Source: Sebastes aleutianus
Lineage: Eukaryota > Chordata > Actinopteri > Perciformes > Sebastidae
DNA length: 64,000 nucleotides
Assembly (NCBI GenBank): GCA_916700875.1
Contig: CAKAKS010000062.1
Coordinates: forward strand, 8,609,373-8,673,372
Direction of reading: 5' to 3'
The notes below the pieces were generated by a model. That model worked only from the letters and a program-made list of their open reading frames with translations. It made no database searches and had not been told where the DNA came from. Numbering within the stretch: position 1 is the first letter of the stretch; each line of letters starts with the position of its first letter. Positions 1 to 12,800 of the stretch are shown here, in pieces. The translations under genes were made by a program, and so were the position numbers.

Positions 1-3000
1 GAATATGGTTACTATGATGATGAGGGAAACTTCTATTATGATGATGAGTTGTACTATGAGGATGACGTGGATTACTACGGTTACCCTTATGGCTATTATG
101 ATGATGAGTATGAAGATTACGATGGTGATGAAGGGATGGAGTATTACTATGGTGAAGATGGAATGCTGTATGCAGTGGAACCAGAGCCTTATGGTTACTA
201 TGGTAATGCCGTGGATGGTTTCTATGACCCATATGACCCTGAGCTGTATGGAGATTACGTTGACAACAATATGGGTTATGACTATGGGATGTCAAACCCA
301 TATGGCATGATGAGTGATGGTTATGATGTTGTTTCCGGCCTATATAATGACCCAATGCTGGGATATACAGACCCTGCTGCTATTTATAACCCCTATCAGC
401 AACCTTTCTATATGGATGCTGGGCTGGTTCCAGCTGAGACAGGACAGCTATATGGACAGGAGCAGCTGTCTTACCCTCTTGCTGAGCCATTTTCAGCAGC
501 GCAGTTCAGGGTCCCCAGGCCCCAGGTTATGCTATTTGGAAAAGACAGACTAGAGGTGGAAACCCTGCCACCTCCTCCTCCTCTATATCCTCATCCCTCC
601 TCCCCAATGTTCCCCCCTCCCTCCCCAGCTCTTGACCTCAACAATCTGGACATGATGTCAGATATACAATATGAGCAGCCTCTTCCAGCATACCTTCCTG
701 CACAGCCCTATTACTCCACTGTCATGAATCAACAACAAACCCCCATTCTTCGTAGACAAGCCCCCTCACCAACAGCTATGATGATTCAACAGGAGCACTT
801 CTCTCTCCCTCAGCCTATTCATCCTCCTTTCTCTGTTTCTCTCAGCCACATGTCGCCATCTCCCCTACCACCACAATTGGCCTCCCAAGTGTACCAGCCA
901 TCCTTTCCCCAAGACCCACAAATGTTACAGATGGGGTATATGTCACCAATGGTCGCACAAATACAGCCACCAATGCCTCCACTGATGCATTCACCACTGC
1001 ATTCACCAGTGGCCTCACCTAGGCTAGTGCGACGAATGAGTCCCCTTCCATCCCCACAGCTGTCACTTAGGCAGGGATCAGTTAGGGCAATGGCACCTCC
1101 TTCACCCCGCCTCTTACCACATCACATGGACTTCCAAACAGGCATTCAGCCCGACCCCTATCTCTCCCCTCGCTTACATAGGAGAGGGCCCTCTCATCGG
1201 GCCTCAATGGCAGGCCAAATGTCAACTTCCCAAAGGCGGAGGCCACCCAGCTCACCTGCATCTCCATCACACCAGAGGAGAGGGATGTCAATTAGAGCTC
1301 AGCCATCCCTGTCTAGAGGACGGGGGGGAGTTGGGTTACGCAGGGCCCCATCAACTGTACGACCCCAATCCCCCCTTTCTAGCCCCCTAGCTTCACCCCG
1401 GGGATCGCTGAGGAAGAGAGCAAGTCCCCCACCTTCCCCAAGACTATCTTTTAGACAGCAACCCCCTCCTGATGCTGTGCCTCTGCCATCTACCAGACCG
1501 CATTTGTTCAAAGGTAGAAAACAAACATCCAAGTTAAGGCATTCCCCTTCTCCTCCCCTACCATCCCCACAAAGACGGAGCCCTCCTCTGCCTGAGAGAT
1601 CTCAGTCTCCCCGCCAAACCTTCCGCCCCACCTCCCCCCATCGTCCTCCCTCTCCCTCCCCATCACGTGTCACCAGTCGCCCCCTCCCCACCCGGACCTC
1701 TACTCGCCGTCTGAGAGGTGGTGCTGGAGGCCGAAGTCATGTGCCCATGGGGGCCGTGAAACCCTCTCCAGCTAACCCCTACTCACAGAGACGCAGTAGA
1801 CATGGACCACCTGTCACTCAGCATGTTGCCCCATTCAGGTCCTCTATCCATAGTGGTCCAGCCCCTTCCTCAGGACAGATGGGGGGTGTAGGTGGAACAC
1901 CCATGTTAGCCAGGGCAGGCTCCCGGCCTACAGGTTTAAGGGAATCAAAGCGAATTGGTACTCCCCAAGGAGGCTTCCACAGACCTGTAGGTAGGGGGCA
2001 GCCGCTAGTCCGTATGCCCAGAAATCAGTCCTCTCTTCAATCTAGGCAGTCATTCAGAGCACCTCCTCCAGGGCTTCCTGTCTCTCCACAGCCTTCTTTG
2101 AAACATAGTGGCCCTCTTTCTCCCCAGCCATCAGTGCGTAGGCTGCAGAGTAGACCTCCATCTCCACAACCACTGCAACGTCGATCTCCTCTGCCCTCCC
2201 GTTCAGCCTCTCCCAATCACTATATGTCTCATCCACCATCCCCCTTTCCTCACAGGGCTATGAGTCCCCAGAGTCTAGGGCCAACATCTTTTCAACCTCC
2301 AGTACCTCACCCCGGTCTTCCTCATGGTACTCTCCAACCATCTCAGAGTATCACCCATTATGACTATACAATGATGGAGCCAGGCCCATCCCCAATGCTT
2401 ACAAATGCTTTACCAAACCCTCAGGTTGTAGGTGCTCCCTTTCCTCATTATCCTCTTCCTTCCTCCATCCCTTACTCCACCACTGCTTACTCTTCTCCTT
2501 TACAAAGACCCTCCTCCCCCCAACCACAGTATGAAGTCTACCCCCAAAACCTACCTCAACCTGCACCCTCATCACCTTATTTGGGACACGCACTCCAGAA
2601 CCCTTATCTGCAGAATGCCAGCTACACAACACCTTTACAGAGAGGCCCTTCCCCTATACCTGTTGGCCAGGGGGAGATATTAGCTGATGCACAAGTGAGC
2701 CAGGAGGGGAGCCCGTATGCCTCTCTCGGTCTATCCAATGCTTTGATGCAGAACTCCCGCCTGCGTAGTGCCTCCTACTCGTCTCCTCTACAACGCAATG
2801 CCAATGTCTATACAAATGTCTTCTCACCCCCTCAGGAAGCAGCCCTTCCTGCTCCCTCTGTACCCTACTCCTCACACTTGTCTTCAGCTATGCTTAACTC
2901 CCAGCTACGTAATGCTTCCTATGCTTCACCCCTTCAGCGACACCTCTCCCCCATGTCTCCTGCCTCTCCCGCCCCTCCTCCCACCACACCCCAGCAAGGT

Positions 3001-4905
3001 TCCTCCTCATTTCTCTCTGGTGGACTGCGGACCTCTCAAATCCAGGGATCCATGTTAAAGCTTCCTGCTGGCACTTTGAAAATGTCCCGGGGCCCTGTTG
3101 AGTCTCCAATTACCACTGATGGTGGTGGTGGGAGGCTGTCACCCTCTGTGCTCTCCAATGCCCTGCAGAATCCAAGCCTGCGTCAGGCCACCTATCGACT
3201 ACCTGATGGCTCATTGGTTACCAGAACTGAACCTTCCCCAGCTCCATCACCTCTCTCATCCTCTATGCTGTCCTCTGCCTTGCTCAATCCCAGTTTGCGA
3301 CAGGCCACCTATCGACTACCTGATGGCTCATTGGTTACCAGATCTGAACCTGCTGAACCTTCCCCAGCTCCATCACCCCTCTCATCCTCTATGCTGTCCT
3401 CTGCCTTGCTCAATCCCAGTTTGCGACAGGCCACCTATCGACTACCTGATGGCTCATTGGTTACCAGAACTGAACCTGCTGAACCTTCCCCAGCTCCATC
3501 ACCCCTCTCATCCTCTATGCTGTCCTCTGCCTTGCTCAATCCCAGTTTGCGACAGGCCACCTATCGACTACCTGATGGCTCATTTGTTACCAGAACTGAA
3601 CCTGCTGAACCTTCCCCAGCTCCATCACCTCTCTCATCCTCTATGCTGTCCTCTGCCTTGCTCAATCCCAGTTTGCGAAAGGCCACCTATCGACTACCTG
3701 ATGGCACATTGGTTACCAGAACTGAACCTGCTGAACCTTCCCCAGCTCCATCACCTCTCTCATCCTCTATGCTGTCCTCTGCCTTGCTCAATCCCAGTTT
3801 GCGAAAAGCCACATATCGTTTGCCTGATGGCAGTCTTGTAACCAGGACAGAGCCCACACCTGCACCCTCCCCTTCCATGCTGTCCTCTGCATTGTTGAAC
3901 CCCAATGTACGTAAAGCCACATATAGGCTGCCGGATGGAACTTTGGTTACAAGAAACGAACCAGCACCTGAGCCTGTCACTCCTTCATCCTCTATGCTTT
4001 CCTCTGCTCTTCTCAATCCTAATGTTCGTAAGGCTTCTTATCGATTACCAGATGGTTCATTTCTAACACATCCAGTAGAAGAGAATGCTGAGAGTGCAAT
4101 ATCATCACCGGGGCTATCTGGCGCTCTGATGAATGCTAACCTGCGTAAGGCAAAGTTTCAGCTCCCAGAAGGATCATCATTGTTTTCACGGAACCAAGCT
4201 TCCACCTCTGCCTCCTCCGGTCCTAATCTTTCCGGTGCAATGTTAAACACCGACCTCCGAGGTGCCTCCTACAGACTCCCAGGCACATCACTATTGAGGC
4301 AGCCTGGTTCTGCAGATCCCGCGGAGTCACGCTCCCTTGACCTTTCCAACGCTCTCAGCAACAAGAACCTCCGATCTGCCACCTACCGTTTGCCTGACGG
4401 AACTCTGATGACCCGCCCTCAGCCCACTGCTTCACCCCGAACACTTGACCTGTCTAATGCTTTATCAAAGAACCCAAACCTTCGTGGGGCAAATTACCGT
4501 CCCCCCGGTGGTAATATCATGTCAAGGCTTGGTGCCCCTAGCACCCCAGAACCTCGCTCACTTAATCTCTCTGGTGCCCTGCAGAACGCTCACCTTAAGG
4601 GGGCCTCTTTCCGCCTACCCTCATATGCTGTAGTGTCACCCCAGGTCCAGGGATCCGGGCCTGGACAGCACTGGGCAGAAGGCTCTGGAGTTGAAGGCTT
4701 GGGACTGCAGCAAGATGTGGATGTGTGGGGCGCAGAGAGGGTTTTACCTCACGGCACAGTGCAGAACCTCAATAAGTGGTCCATGTATAGAGACGGGGAG
4801 CTGCTGGACCCCTACAGCCTGATGGGACAAGGCCCAGTAGGGCATGAACCAGGGGAGTGGAATCTCAGCAGGGAGGGGGAACCACAGGGGCACTGGTATG
4901 ACAAG
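1..4905 (+). CDS. myo15a: myo15a exon 1 (in-window): giant N-terminal extension
   Basis: One uninterrupted coding exon of at least 1635 codons, open at the left edge, ending in phase 0 with an AAG codon followed by donor gtaaaa at 4906. It corresponds to the very large exon 2 of mammalian MYO15A, present only in the long isoform. Layout: residues 1-150 are very rich in Tyr, Asp, Glu and Gly; about 160-900 are Pro/Ser/Arg-rich with many SP and RR-SP motifs, likely disordered; about 790-1545 hold a degenerate repeat array with LSNAL/LSSAL and LR-A-Y motifs; about 1545-1635 are a unique Gly/Trp-containing tail. No known enzymatic domain is visible. In mammals this extension is tied to maintenance of shorter stereocilia rows. 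It is longer here than the ~1200 residues of human. The first in-window ATG (49) is not the start, because the frame is open before it. Confidence 0.93.
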
Positions 4906-7900
4906 GTAAAAGTTTTGAATACATGACTCACACTACAAGTAGACACAATAGCTAATGTTGGGTACCATACTGTAAGTCTTTATGTTTACGGTGTAATCTT
5001 GCAGTTGCAAGTGTAATGTTAAAGTGAAAGCCTGGCACAGTAGTGGATTTTCAGTAAGGGGGAGTATTGTGGTGATGTTTTTTGAAAGAGCAGAATATAT
5101 GATTAAAATAGGTGATGGGCACATTGAGCAAATAAGGTCAAATTTGTAAAGCATTTTTTGGTGAGAGAAGGGCAAACAAGATTCGAATCATCCGAAAGAG
5201 AAAGAATTTATATTTCCATGTGAGTGTGTGCATGTATTAATGCGTGAACCCTTTGTGCACAGCGCTATGTGCATGCATCATGTCCTCATTTCTGAGTGTG
5301 TATGCGTGTATTTTAGATGTACTCAATCAGAAGCCTGCCCACCGTGGCTGACCGGGAGCAACGAGAGGAAGATGGAGTGGAAGACATGACACAGTTAGAG
5401 TAAGTAAAAAAAAAACTCACGCACACTTGAGTTAACGAGAAAATGCTACTGCATATATAATGTGGAAGTCTTGCATACCAAGAAGTTTGCAGTGTTGCAG
5501 TGGTGGGACATGCCTAAAGATTGATCAAAGAGATTGGCAAAATCCTTGGTGAAGAAAGGCTAAATTTGAATTAAGCACAGTGCAAAAATGGTCCTGATGG
5601 TGGAGTGATTAGAGAAGTTCTTTGTAATCCTTAAATGCCTTTGTTCTACTGCTTCTGTCTAGGGAGATGCATGAAGGGGCTGTTCTGCTTAACCTGAGGC
5701 AAAGATCTGCGCGAGAGCTTATTTATGCAAGTATCTGAGCAGCACACACATCCAACATACGACCATCTACATACAACCATTATACTACTGAACATTTCTT
5801 GAACCTATAAATCTTACGTCAAATCAATTTATTTTGAGTTTATGTGTTGATTTTAAATACCTCTCTACTTATCTCTTTTTCTTCTTTTTTGGACTTCCAT
5901 TTCATAATTGTCTTCTCTCTCTCTCTTCATTCCGTGTTTTTTCAGACATACATAGGTAGTATTCTGGTGTCTGTGAACCCCTATAAGATGTACAACATCT
6001 ATGGGACGGACATGGTGCTGCTGTACAAGGGTTGTGCTCTGGGAGAGAACCCTCCGTAAGTCATGTTCACTCTCAAACTGTGGGGACAGTAAACTGAAAA
6101 CAAAGTCCTAGAATTGTCAGTATTATATTATAGTATATTGTAAAAACACAACAGAATAGATTCATTTTTACAAGTTTCTTCCCTACTATAAAGTATTACT
6201 AATTATCATGTTCTATGTTGAAGCTTTTTGTTGGCTCAATTGAAGAAGAATAAAAGGTAGAATGGAAAGCTGACATGTTTTAAGTTAAGGAAGCGGTTAT
6301 GGTGCAGATTAATAATTTAGGCAGGAAAGGGAAAAAAGAGGGTTAGAAATACAGAAGATAAGGATAGAAAAGAGGAGACGAAGACTTGAGTTCAGTACTT
6401 TCATCTCTTTAGATATCTGAGCTTGATGCAGCTACTCTTTCTCCTTCAGGCATTTGTTTGCCATCGCAAACGCTGCTTATTCCAAAATGATGGATGCCAA
6501 ACATAACCAGGTCATAATAATCAGGTAAGAGGCTCCCTCCATAATCTTCATAAAAATACACATTTTGAATCACTTTCCATGTATCTGTAAACCAGACATC
6601 AAAGTTCACAACCTTATATGATTTATACATAAGAGTTACATAAAAATAGTGAGTAGTGCAGCAAGTTCTTTTTGGTAACCTTCCAAGGTTTTGTGACGGT
6701 TTAACCTTGGTATATACACAGAAGCTTCTTGGACAGTTCGGTTTCCATCTCCAGTCGGATTAGTGTTTGTAAATTCATGAGTGTCTGTCTGTGGTTTTCT
6801 GGCCAGCAAACTTAAGACAGATCAATCCCTCACTCCCCTCGCGCTCCGTTTATCTGTCACAGGCGCCTCGCTCCGTGTCAAAACTGACACAAACACACAC
6901 ACATTCAGAGCCCGTTTACATCTATCTCAGATGTAAAAGCATAGACACGTATACAGAACATCAACGCACTTGCACATCGGTGTGTGTTTTTAGAAATTTC
7001 CAGAAATAATCATATAGAAAATACTCAAACGGCCACACTCGCACACACCTGGAACACTCTAGCCGTGTTCGGAAGGAGACACCTGTAAGGAAAGCCCAGC
7101 CAGGTCTGGGCCAGGAGCAGATTATCTTTCAGAGGTGTGTGTGTCCAACTACATGTGCGATCCCTGTGTTTGTGTGTGAGTCACTGAGTGCGTATTTAGG
7201 GGTAACTGAGGTCTGGTGTACAGTGACCAGTAATGGCCCGGTTTTTAGCTAACCAGACCGTGAGTTGAAACCTTATGCTGGAATGTGGTCAAGGTGCCGG
7301 TGTCCCTAAATACACGGACAGACATACACACTCCTGCCCTCCTTTGGCCAAGGTTACATAATGGTGGTATTTAGCGCTAAGCTGTTGGCAGTGATGTGTA
7401 TGTGTGTGCGTAAGAGCGTTTCGGGTGGTTTAACGCAAAAGTGGAATTGAGGCCTTGCCTAATGCAAGATTAGCTTGGTCTCACATCACTTAGTCAATTA
7501 AGTCAAACACTCCATGAACACCAGTAGGGAGGTGAGAAGGATCGTATAATGGACGCTCTAAGTGATTAATAAAGGCTGAGTGTAGCGGTGCTCAAAGCGC
7601 GGATAATGTTCACTCTTAATGAGCTTCCACTTTGCAATCAAAATAACTGGGTTTTTCCACTACTTTACCTTTTAGCAAATAGATTATCACACTTTTGCAG
7701 CCCAGTATGCAAAGAAAGTTCATCCTGGCTACCATTCAAGAATGCTAAATACACTAGTTTTGTCAAAAAAAAGTATGTGTAGATAGGAGTAGGTAATAGT
7801 ACAGTTCATCATTTGAAGGTTTGAAGTTTTGTATTTCACACAGCCAGCGTGACTGGTCTTGTCAGTAGTGTGTAAAAGTATCAGAAATGTCATGTCAAAT

Positions 7901-9776
7901 TTCATCTTTTGGCTGTTTATCCCTAACATTTTACGAATAAAGGTTTCAGAAGCACCATGTGTGCGGGAACGTATTTTCAGTAAGAAGGGCTGTCCTGGAT
8001 GCATAAAAAAAATGCATATTAATGTTTAGAATAAACAACTGATGGATTTCATACATTTTCTATTGTTAAATCTGAAATAATATAACAGCAGGATAAACAG
8101 TCCATATGAGCGAGATAATTTAAACCTATAACAAGCTCAGCCTTAATTACTTAATTACTTTGTGGTGTTTTATTCAACATGTTATTATTATTGTTGTCAT
8201 CTGCCTGTCTTCAGAATCAGCACCTTCCAGTATACACTCACCGGCCACTTTATTAGGTACACCTTGCTAGTACCGGGTGGTCTTCTGCTGCTGTAGCCCA
8301 TCTGCTTCAAGGTTCGACGTGTTGTGCGTTCAGAGGTGGTATTCTGCATACCTTGGTTGTAACGAGTGGTTATTTGAGTTACTGTTGCCTTTCTATCATC
8401 TCGAACCACTCTGCACATTCTCCTCTGACCTCTGACATCAACAAGGCATTTCCGTCCACACAACTGCCGCTCACTGTATATTTTCTCTTTTTCGGACCAT
8501 TCTCTGTAAACCCTAGAGATGGTTGTGCGTGAAAATCCCAGTAGATCAGCAGTTTTTGAAATACTCAGACCAGCCCGTCTGGCACCAACAACAAAGCCAC
8601 GTTCAAAGTCACTTAAATCCCCTGTCTTCAAAATTCTGATGCTCGGTTTGAACTTCAGCAAGTCGTCTTCACCACGTCTAGATGCCTAAATGCATTGAGT
8701 TGCTGCCATGTGATTGGCTGATTAGCTATTTGTGTTAACAAGCAATTGAACAGGTGTGCCTAATAAAGTGGCCGGTGAGTGTATTTTCCCTGCACAGAGC
8801 TTTTGTTTTTATATCAAGTCCACAGTGGGTTAGTTGCTGCTCTGTGCCCACAAGGGGACACTGAGATTCAGTTTCAACAAAATAAGAAAACACCAGATTT
8901 ACAGGATAGCAGTGTTAAAAACCTGCATAAATGTACTTGTGGATGTCCTTATACCGTAGCCTAATTTTGTGTGAGTTTTGGAATATTTAAATGTGCTAAT
9001 TTATGTTATTTTCTGCGCCATTAATTTGCTATGGCCAGTTATGTTTAGCAGCTACTCTAAACTTTTAACTGATGTAAAGGCGGGCAACCATGTCATCCCT
9101 TCCCATGCTAATGAAAAAGCACAGTTTATTAAAGGATAACTTCTGTATTTTTTAACCTGGACCCTATTTTCCTATGTTTTTGAGTCTAAGTGACTAATTG
9201 GGACAACACTTTTTGAAATAAGAAAAAGGTTTAATTTCTCATACATAATGTTGTCAGACACTTATAATCACAATCCGATTCTGTCATGGCAAAAACTAAC
9301 ACTTTTAATGGACGTAAACTGACGGTGCCAAGTTGCCCCAAACAATTACATTACAGCTCGTTTAGCGACCAGAGGCTGCAGCGTTCTCCCTTAATACTGG
9401 ACCAATTTCAGAAAGCGTTGTCCCCTATTAGTCACTTAGACACAAAAACAAGTGGAAATATGGTCCAGGTTGAAAAATACCAAAGTCATCTTTTAAGCAC
9501 TCGTTTTCACAATATCCTTGCAAGTCTGACATGCACAGAAAATTGCTGCTACCTCTTAAACAGAGCACTGGGACAATTTATTATATATAATGTATCAACT
9601 ACTGAGTCATATTGATGTCTAGTGCGTGTGTGTTACTGTGTTTCAGTGGGGAGAGCGGGTCTGGGAAAACAGAGGCCACCAAACTAGTCCTTCGCTACCT
9701 AGCAGCAATACATCACAAATGCAATCTTGCGCAGCAGGTACGCACACACACTCCTGACATGCACAAACTGCTGCAC

Positions 9777-9850
<74 letters not shown>

Positions 9851-12800
9851 TCCCGTCTTGAAGGATGACTCTGTGTCTTTTTTCCATGTCTCTGTCACCC
9901 TGCTGGCTCTTCTTTGGTGCAGATTGAGGTAGTGGGGTTCCCTGCATGACTTGTGCTTTACATTTTACAACTCATCTTCACATAATGGTCATAAGAATAG
10001 CAGGCTGCTGTGTTTTGCTGTGGTGTGTGATAATATTCGTTAGAGATGTTGTGTTTTATGGTTGATTTTCTTTTACTTGCTTTATAAAAATCGGTCTAGC
10101 ATCCCTTCAACTATCTGACTGATCAGCATCTAAGTAAACTCATGTTTATGTATGTGTGCTATAGACCAGCATTAAACTACGGTGGTAACAGGCTGCTGTT
10201 ACTGTCAGAGCAAGACATTTTGTCACCGAGCTGACGAAGATTGTTCATTTACTGTGTGTCTGAACATTTGGTAGATACTTGAGGCAGCGCCTCTCCTGGA
10301 ATCTTTTGGAAATGCCAAAACTGTACGGAACGATAATTCCAGTCGCTTCGGGAAATACATAGAGGTCTCTCTGGAGGAGTGAGTATGAAAGAGATACACA
10401 AATGTTCCAGTCTCTGTTCCCGTCTCTTCTTTAATCACTTTTAAAAACCTACTTTACATTTTTTTAATGTTTTGATACTGTGTTATTGTTAAGCACTTTG
10501 TAACTGTGTTTTAAAAAGTGCTATCTAGATAAAGGTTCTAAAGGTTATTATTGAATTCTACTCTTGTTTTTGTGTTTCTTCTCCTCTCTTATTTCCTCTC
10601 TGCTGTTTCTCTCTCTGTCCAGTGGGGTGATCAGTGGTGCCATAACCTCTCAGTATCTACTGGAAAAGTCCCGTATTGTCTTCCAGGTGACACGCGCAGA
10701 CACATACACAAGCGGTCATTTATATATCTTTTACTTTCCTGTATGTGAAAGTGTTAAATCTGTGTTTTCCCCTTAAGGCCAAAGATGAGAGGAACTATCA
10801 CATCTTCTACGAGATGCTGGCAGGTCTTCCCTCGCAGCAGAGGCAGGCTTTCTATCTACAAGAGGCTGAGACCTACTATTACCTCAACCAGGTAGAAGAC
10901 ACAGTGCAGTTTCAGAACTTCTCAGGAATGTCATGTGGAGATACTGCGATCAAGAGAACTCTTCACTCCAAGCTGTTGTGCCCTTTCTCTCCATAAAGGG
11001 GGGGGATTGTGGGATAACAGGAAAGAATGACGCAGAGGACTTCCTGCGTCTGCTCGCTGCCATGGAGATCCTTCACTTCACCCCTGACGACCAATCGGCC
11101 ATCTTTAGAGTTCTTTCTTCCATACTGCACCTGGGCAACGTCTACTTTCAGAGATATGAGGTAGTGCTTCCAAAGTTATCTTTCTTTCTTTCTTTTTATT
11201 GTTGTTTTTACATTTTTTGATTAGAGAGGATTCAGGCAATCCAAATACCTGTGTAGTACATGTAAAGCATATATTTTTCATGCATTTTTTATTTTTTTAT
11301 TTTGGCCACCCAGATAATATTCAGGGAAATATAATGAGCTAAAAATAAAAAATTAAGTAAACTCTAATATGGAAAAAAATTATGAAAATAAATAGGAAAA
11401 AAAGCATTGGCTATATGTAACTAGAACAACAACAGATTAAGTGTTTTTTTCTGTTTCTCTTTCTGTGTTGCACGACAGGCTGATGGCCAGGAGGTGGCGT
11501 CAGTGGTGAGCGCTCAGGAGATCAGAGTGGTGGCAGAGCTGCTGCAGATCTCTCCGGAGGGACTACAGAAATCCATCACCTACAAAGTCACAGTCAGTAT
11601 CAAACTGTGTTTTATGTGCATGTGTATTAAAATTTCAGTATACGGGCATCCCTGAATTGCCTGCTTGAAAACAAGATGTGTAAGAGGTTTGAACACTGAT
11701 CAAAACTGATTTTTACTGGAAGGGATTTTTTTAAAAGGAGCCGTTTGGTTCAAACTAATTTTCCTCAAAATTTTACATCCCCACATATCCAAAAGTTTCC
11801 TGCTTCATGGAAACACATTTCACCAAAGTTTGCAGTACACAAAGTCTTCTTCTTCCAGTTGTAAAAAGTGACGAGAACAATGTCAAGAAATGCTGCTGAT
11901 AAGCTGCCAGTGACCCCCAAAGTACTTTAAAAAAACATTTTGTCACACAATTTTCACTGCTGAAAATAATGAGCCTCAGCTATAGCGTCATCTGCTTTGA
12001 CACCTCTGTCATTCTACCTCACACATCACTTTGTCTTGTTGGATTTTAGTTACCTGTCAAGTGTCTTCCCTCTAACCTCTGACCTCCTGTGATGCCTTCA
12101 TTCATTCATTATGTTTTGTAAGACAAATCTCAAATCCGATCTGATCTCATATAGAGTTTCCACATGGTAACAGAATCACTTCATAAAACAGTTCAAACAG
12201 TTTCCATTAATCACTCAGAATGTAACTACAGATGTGTCAACGTTGATTATTTGGGCGTATCGCTTACACTCTACACTCACGTCTACAACACATGAACAAG
12301 CATATTGGCACACAGACACTCATCCTGTACACATACAGTACACCGACTATGCCATGTTATTCGGAGAGTAACGCTTTTGTTAGTGAAAGCATCTCTTGAC
12401 TTCTTTTGTCTGCAGTCTGTCATATTGGATGGTATATATTTTAATAATTAGCCACACTCAGTAGTAGTGAATGCAAAATAGCTTGTGGGATGGAACCTGT
12501 CACATCATGGCCCTTTTAAATGAAAGTCCTGCTTTCTTTGTCCAAAACTGTAGCTTTGTTTAATTTACTGGACACATCATTATGCTCATATTTCCATATG
12601 TCTTGATCATATCCTTGTAGCTACCAGGGTGTTCCCTCCATCACAAAGGGAAAACAAAGAAAGGAATGGGTTCTACTCATTGTCTTTATATTGAATCTCC
12701 TGAAGTCCTTCAGCATGTTACCAGACAGGAGCAGAAGTCCATTGAATCCACATACTCAAAAAGTGTTCTTTAGATCTCAGGAACTTTGTAGATATCAGGC

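Noticed and set aside
49..51. ATG at 49 as the myo15a start codon
   Set aside because: The same frame is open and of the same Tyr/Asp-rich composition from base 1, so the start lies upstream of the window.
3098..3841. A 247-residue + strand ORF with repeated LPCSIPVCDRPPIDYLMAHW units
   Set aside because: It is the alternate frame of the 126-bp coding repeat of myo15a; periodic DNA keeps a shadow frame open. The real frame continues far on both sides.
3145..3890. Regular tandem repeats that could suggest a satellite or CRISPR-like array
   Set aside because: The units are in frame inside a coding exon, have no spacers of unique sequence, and this is a vertebrate genome.
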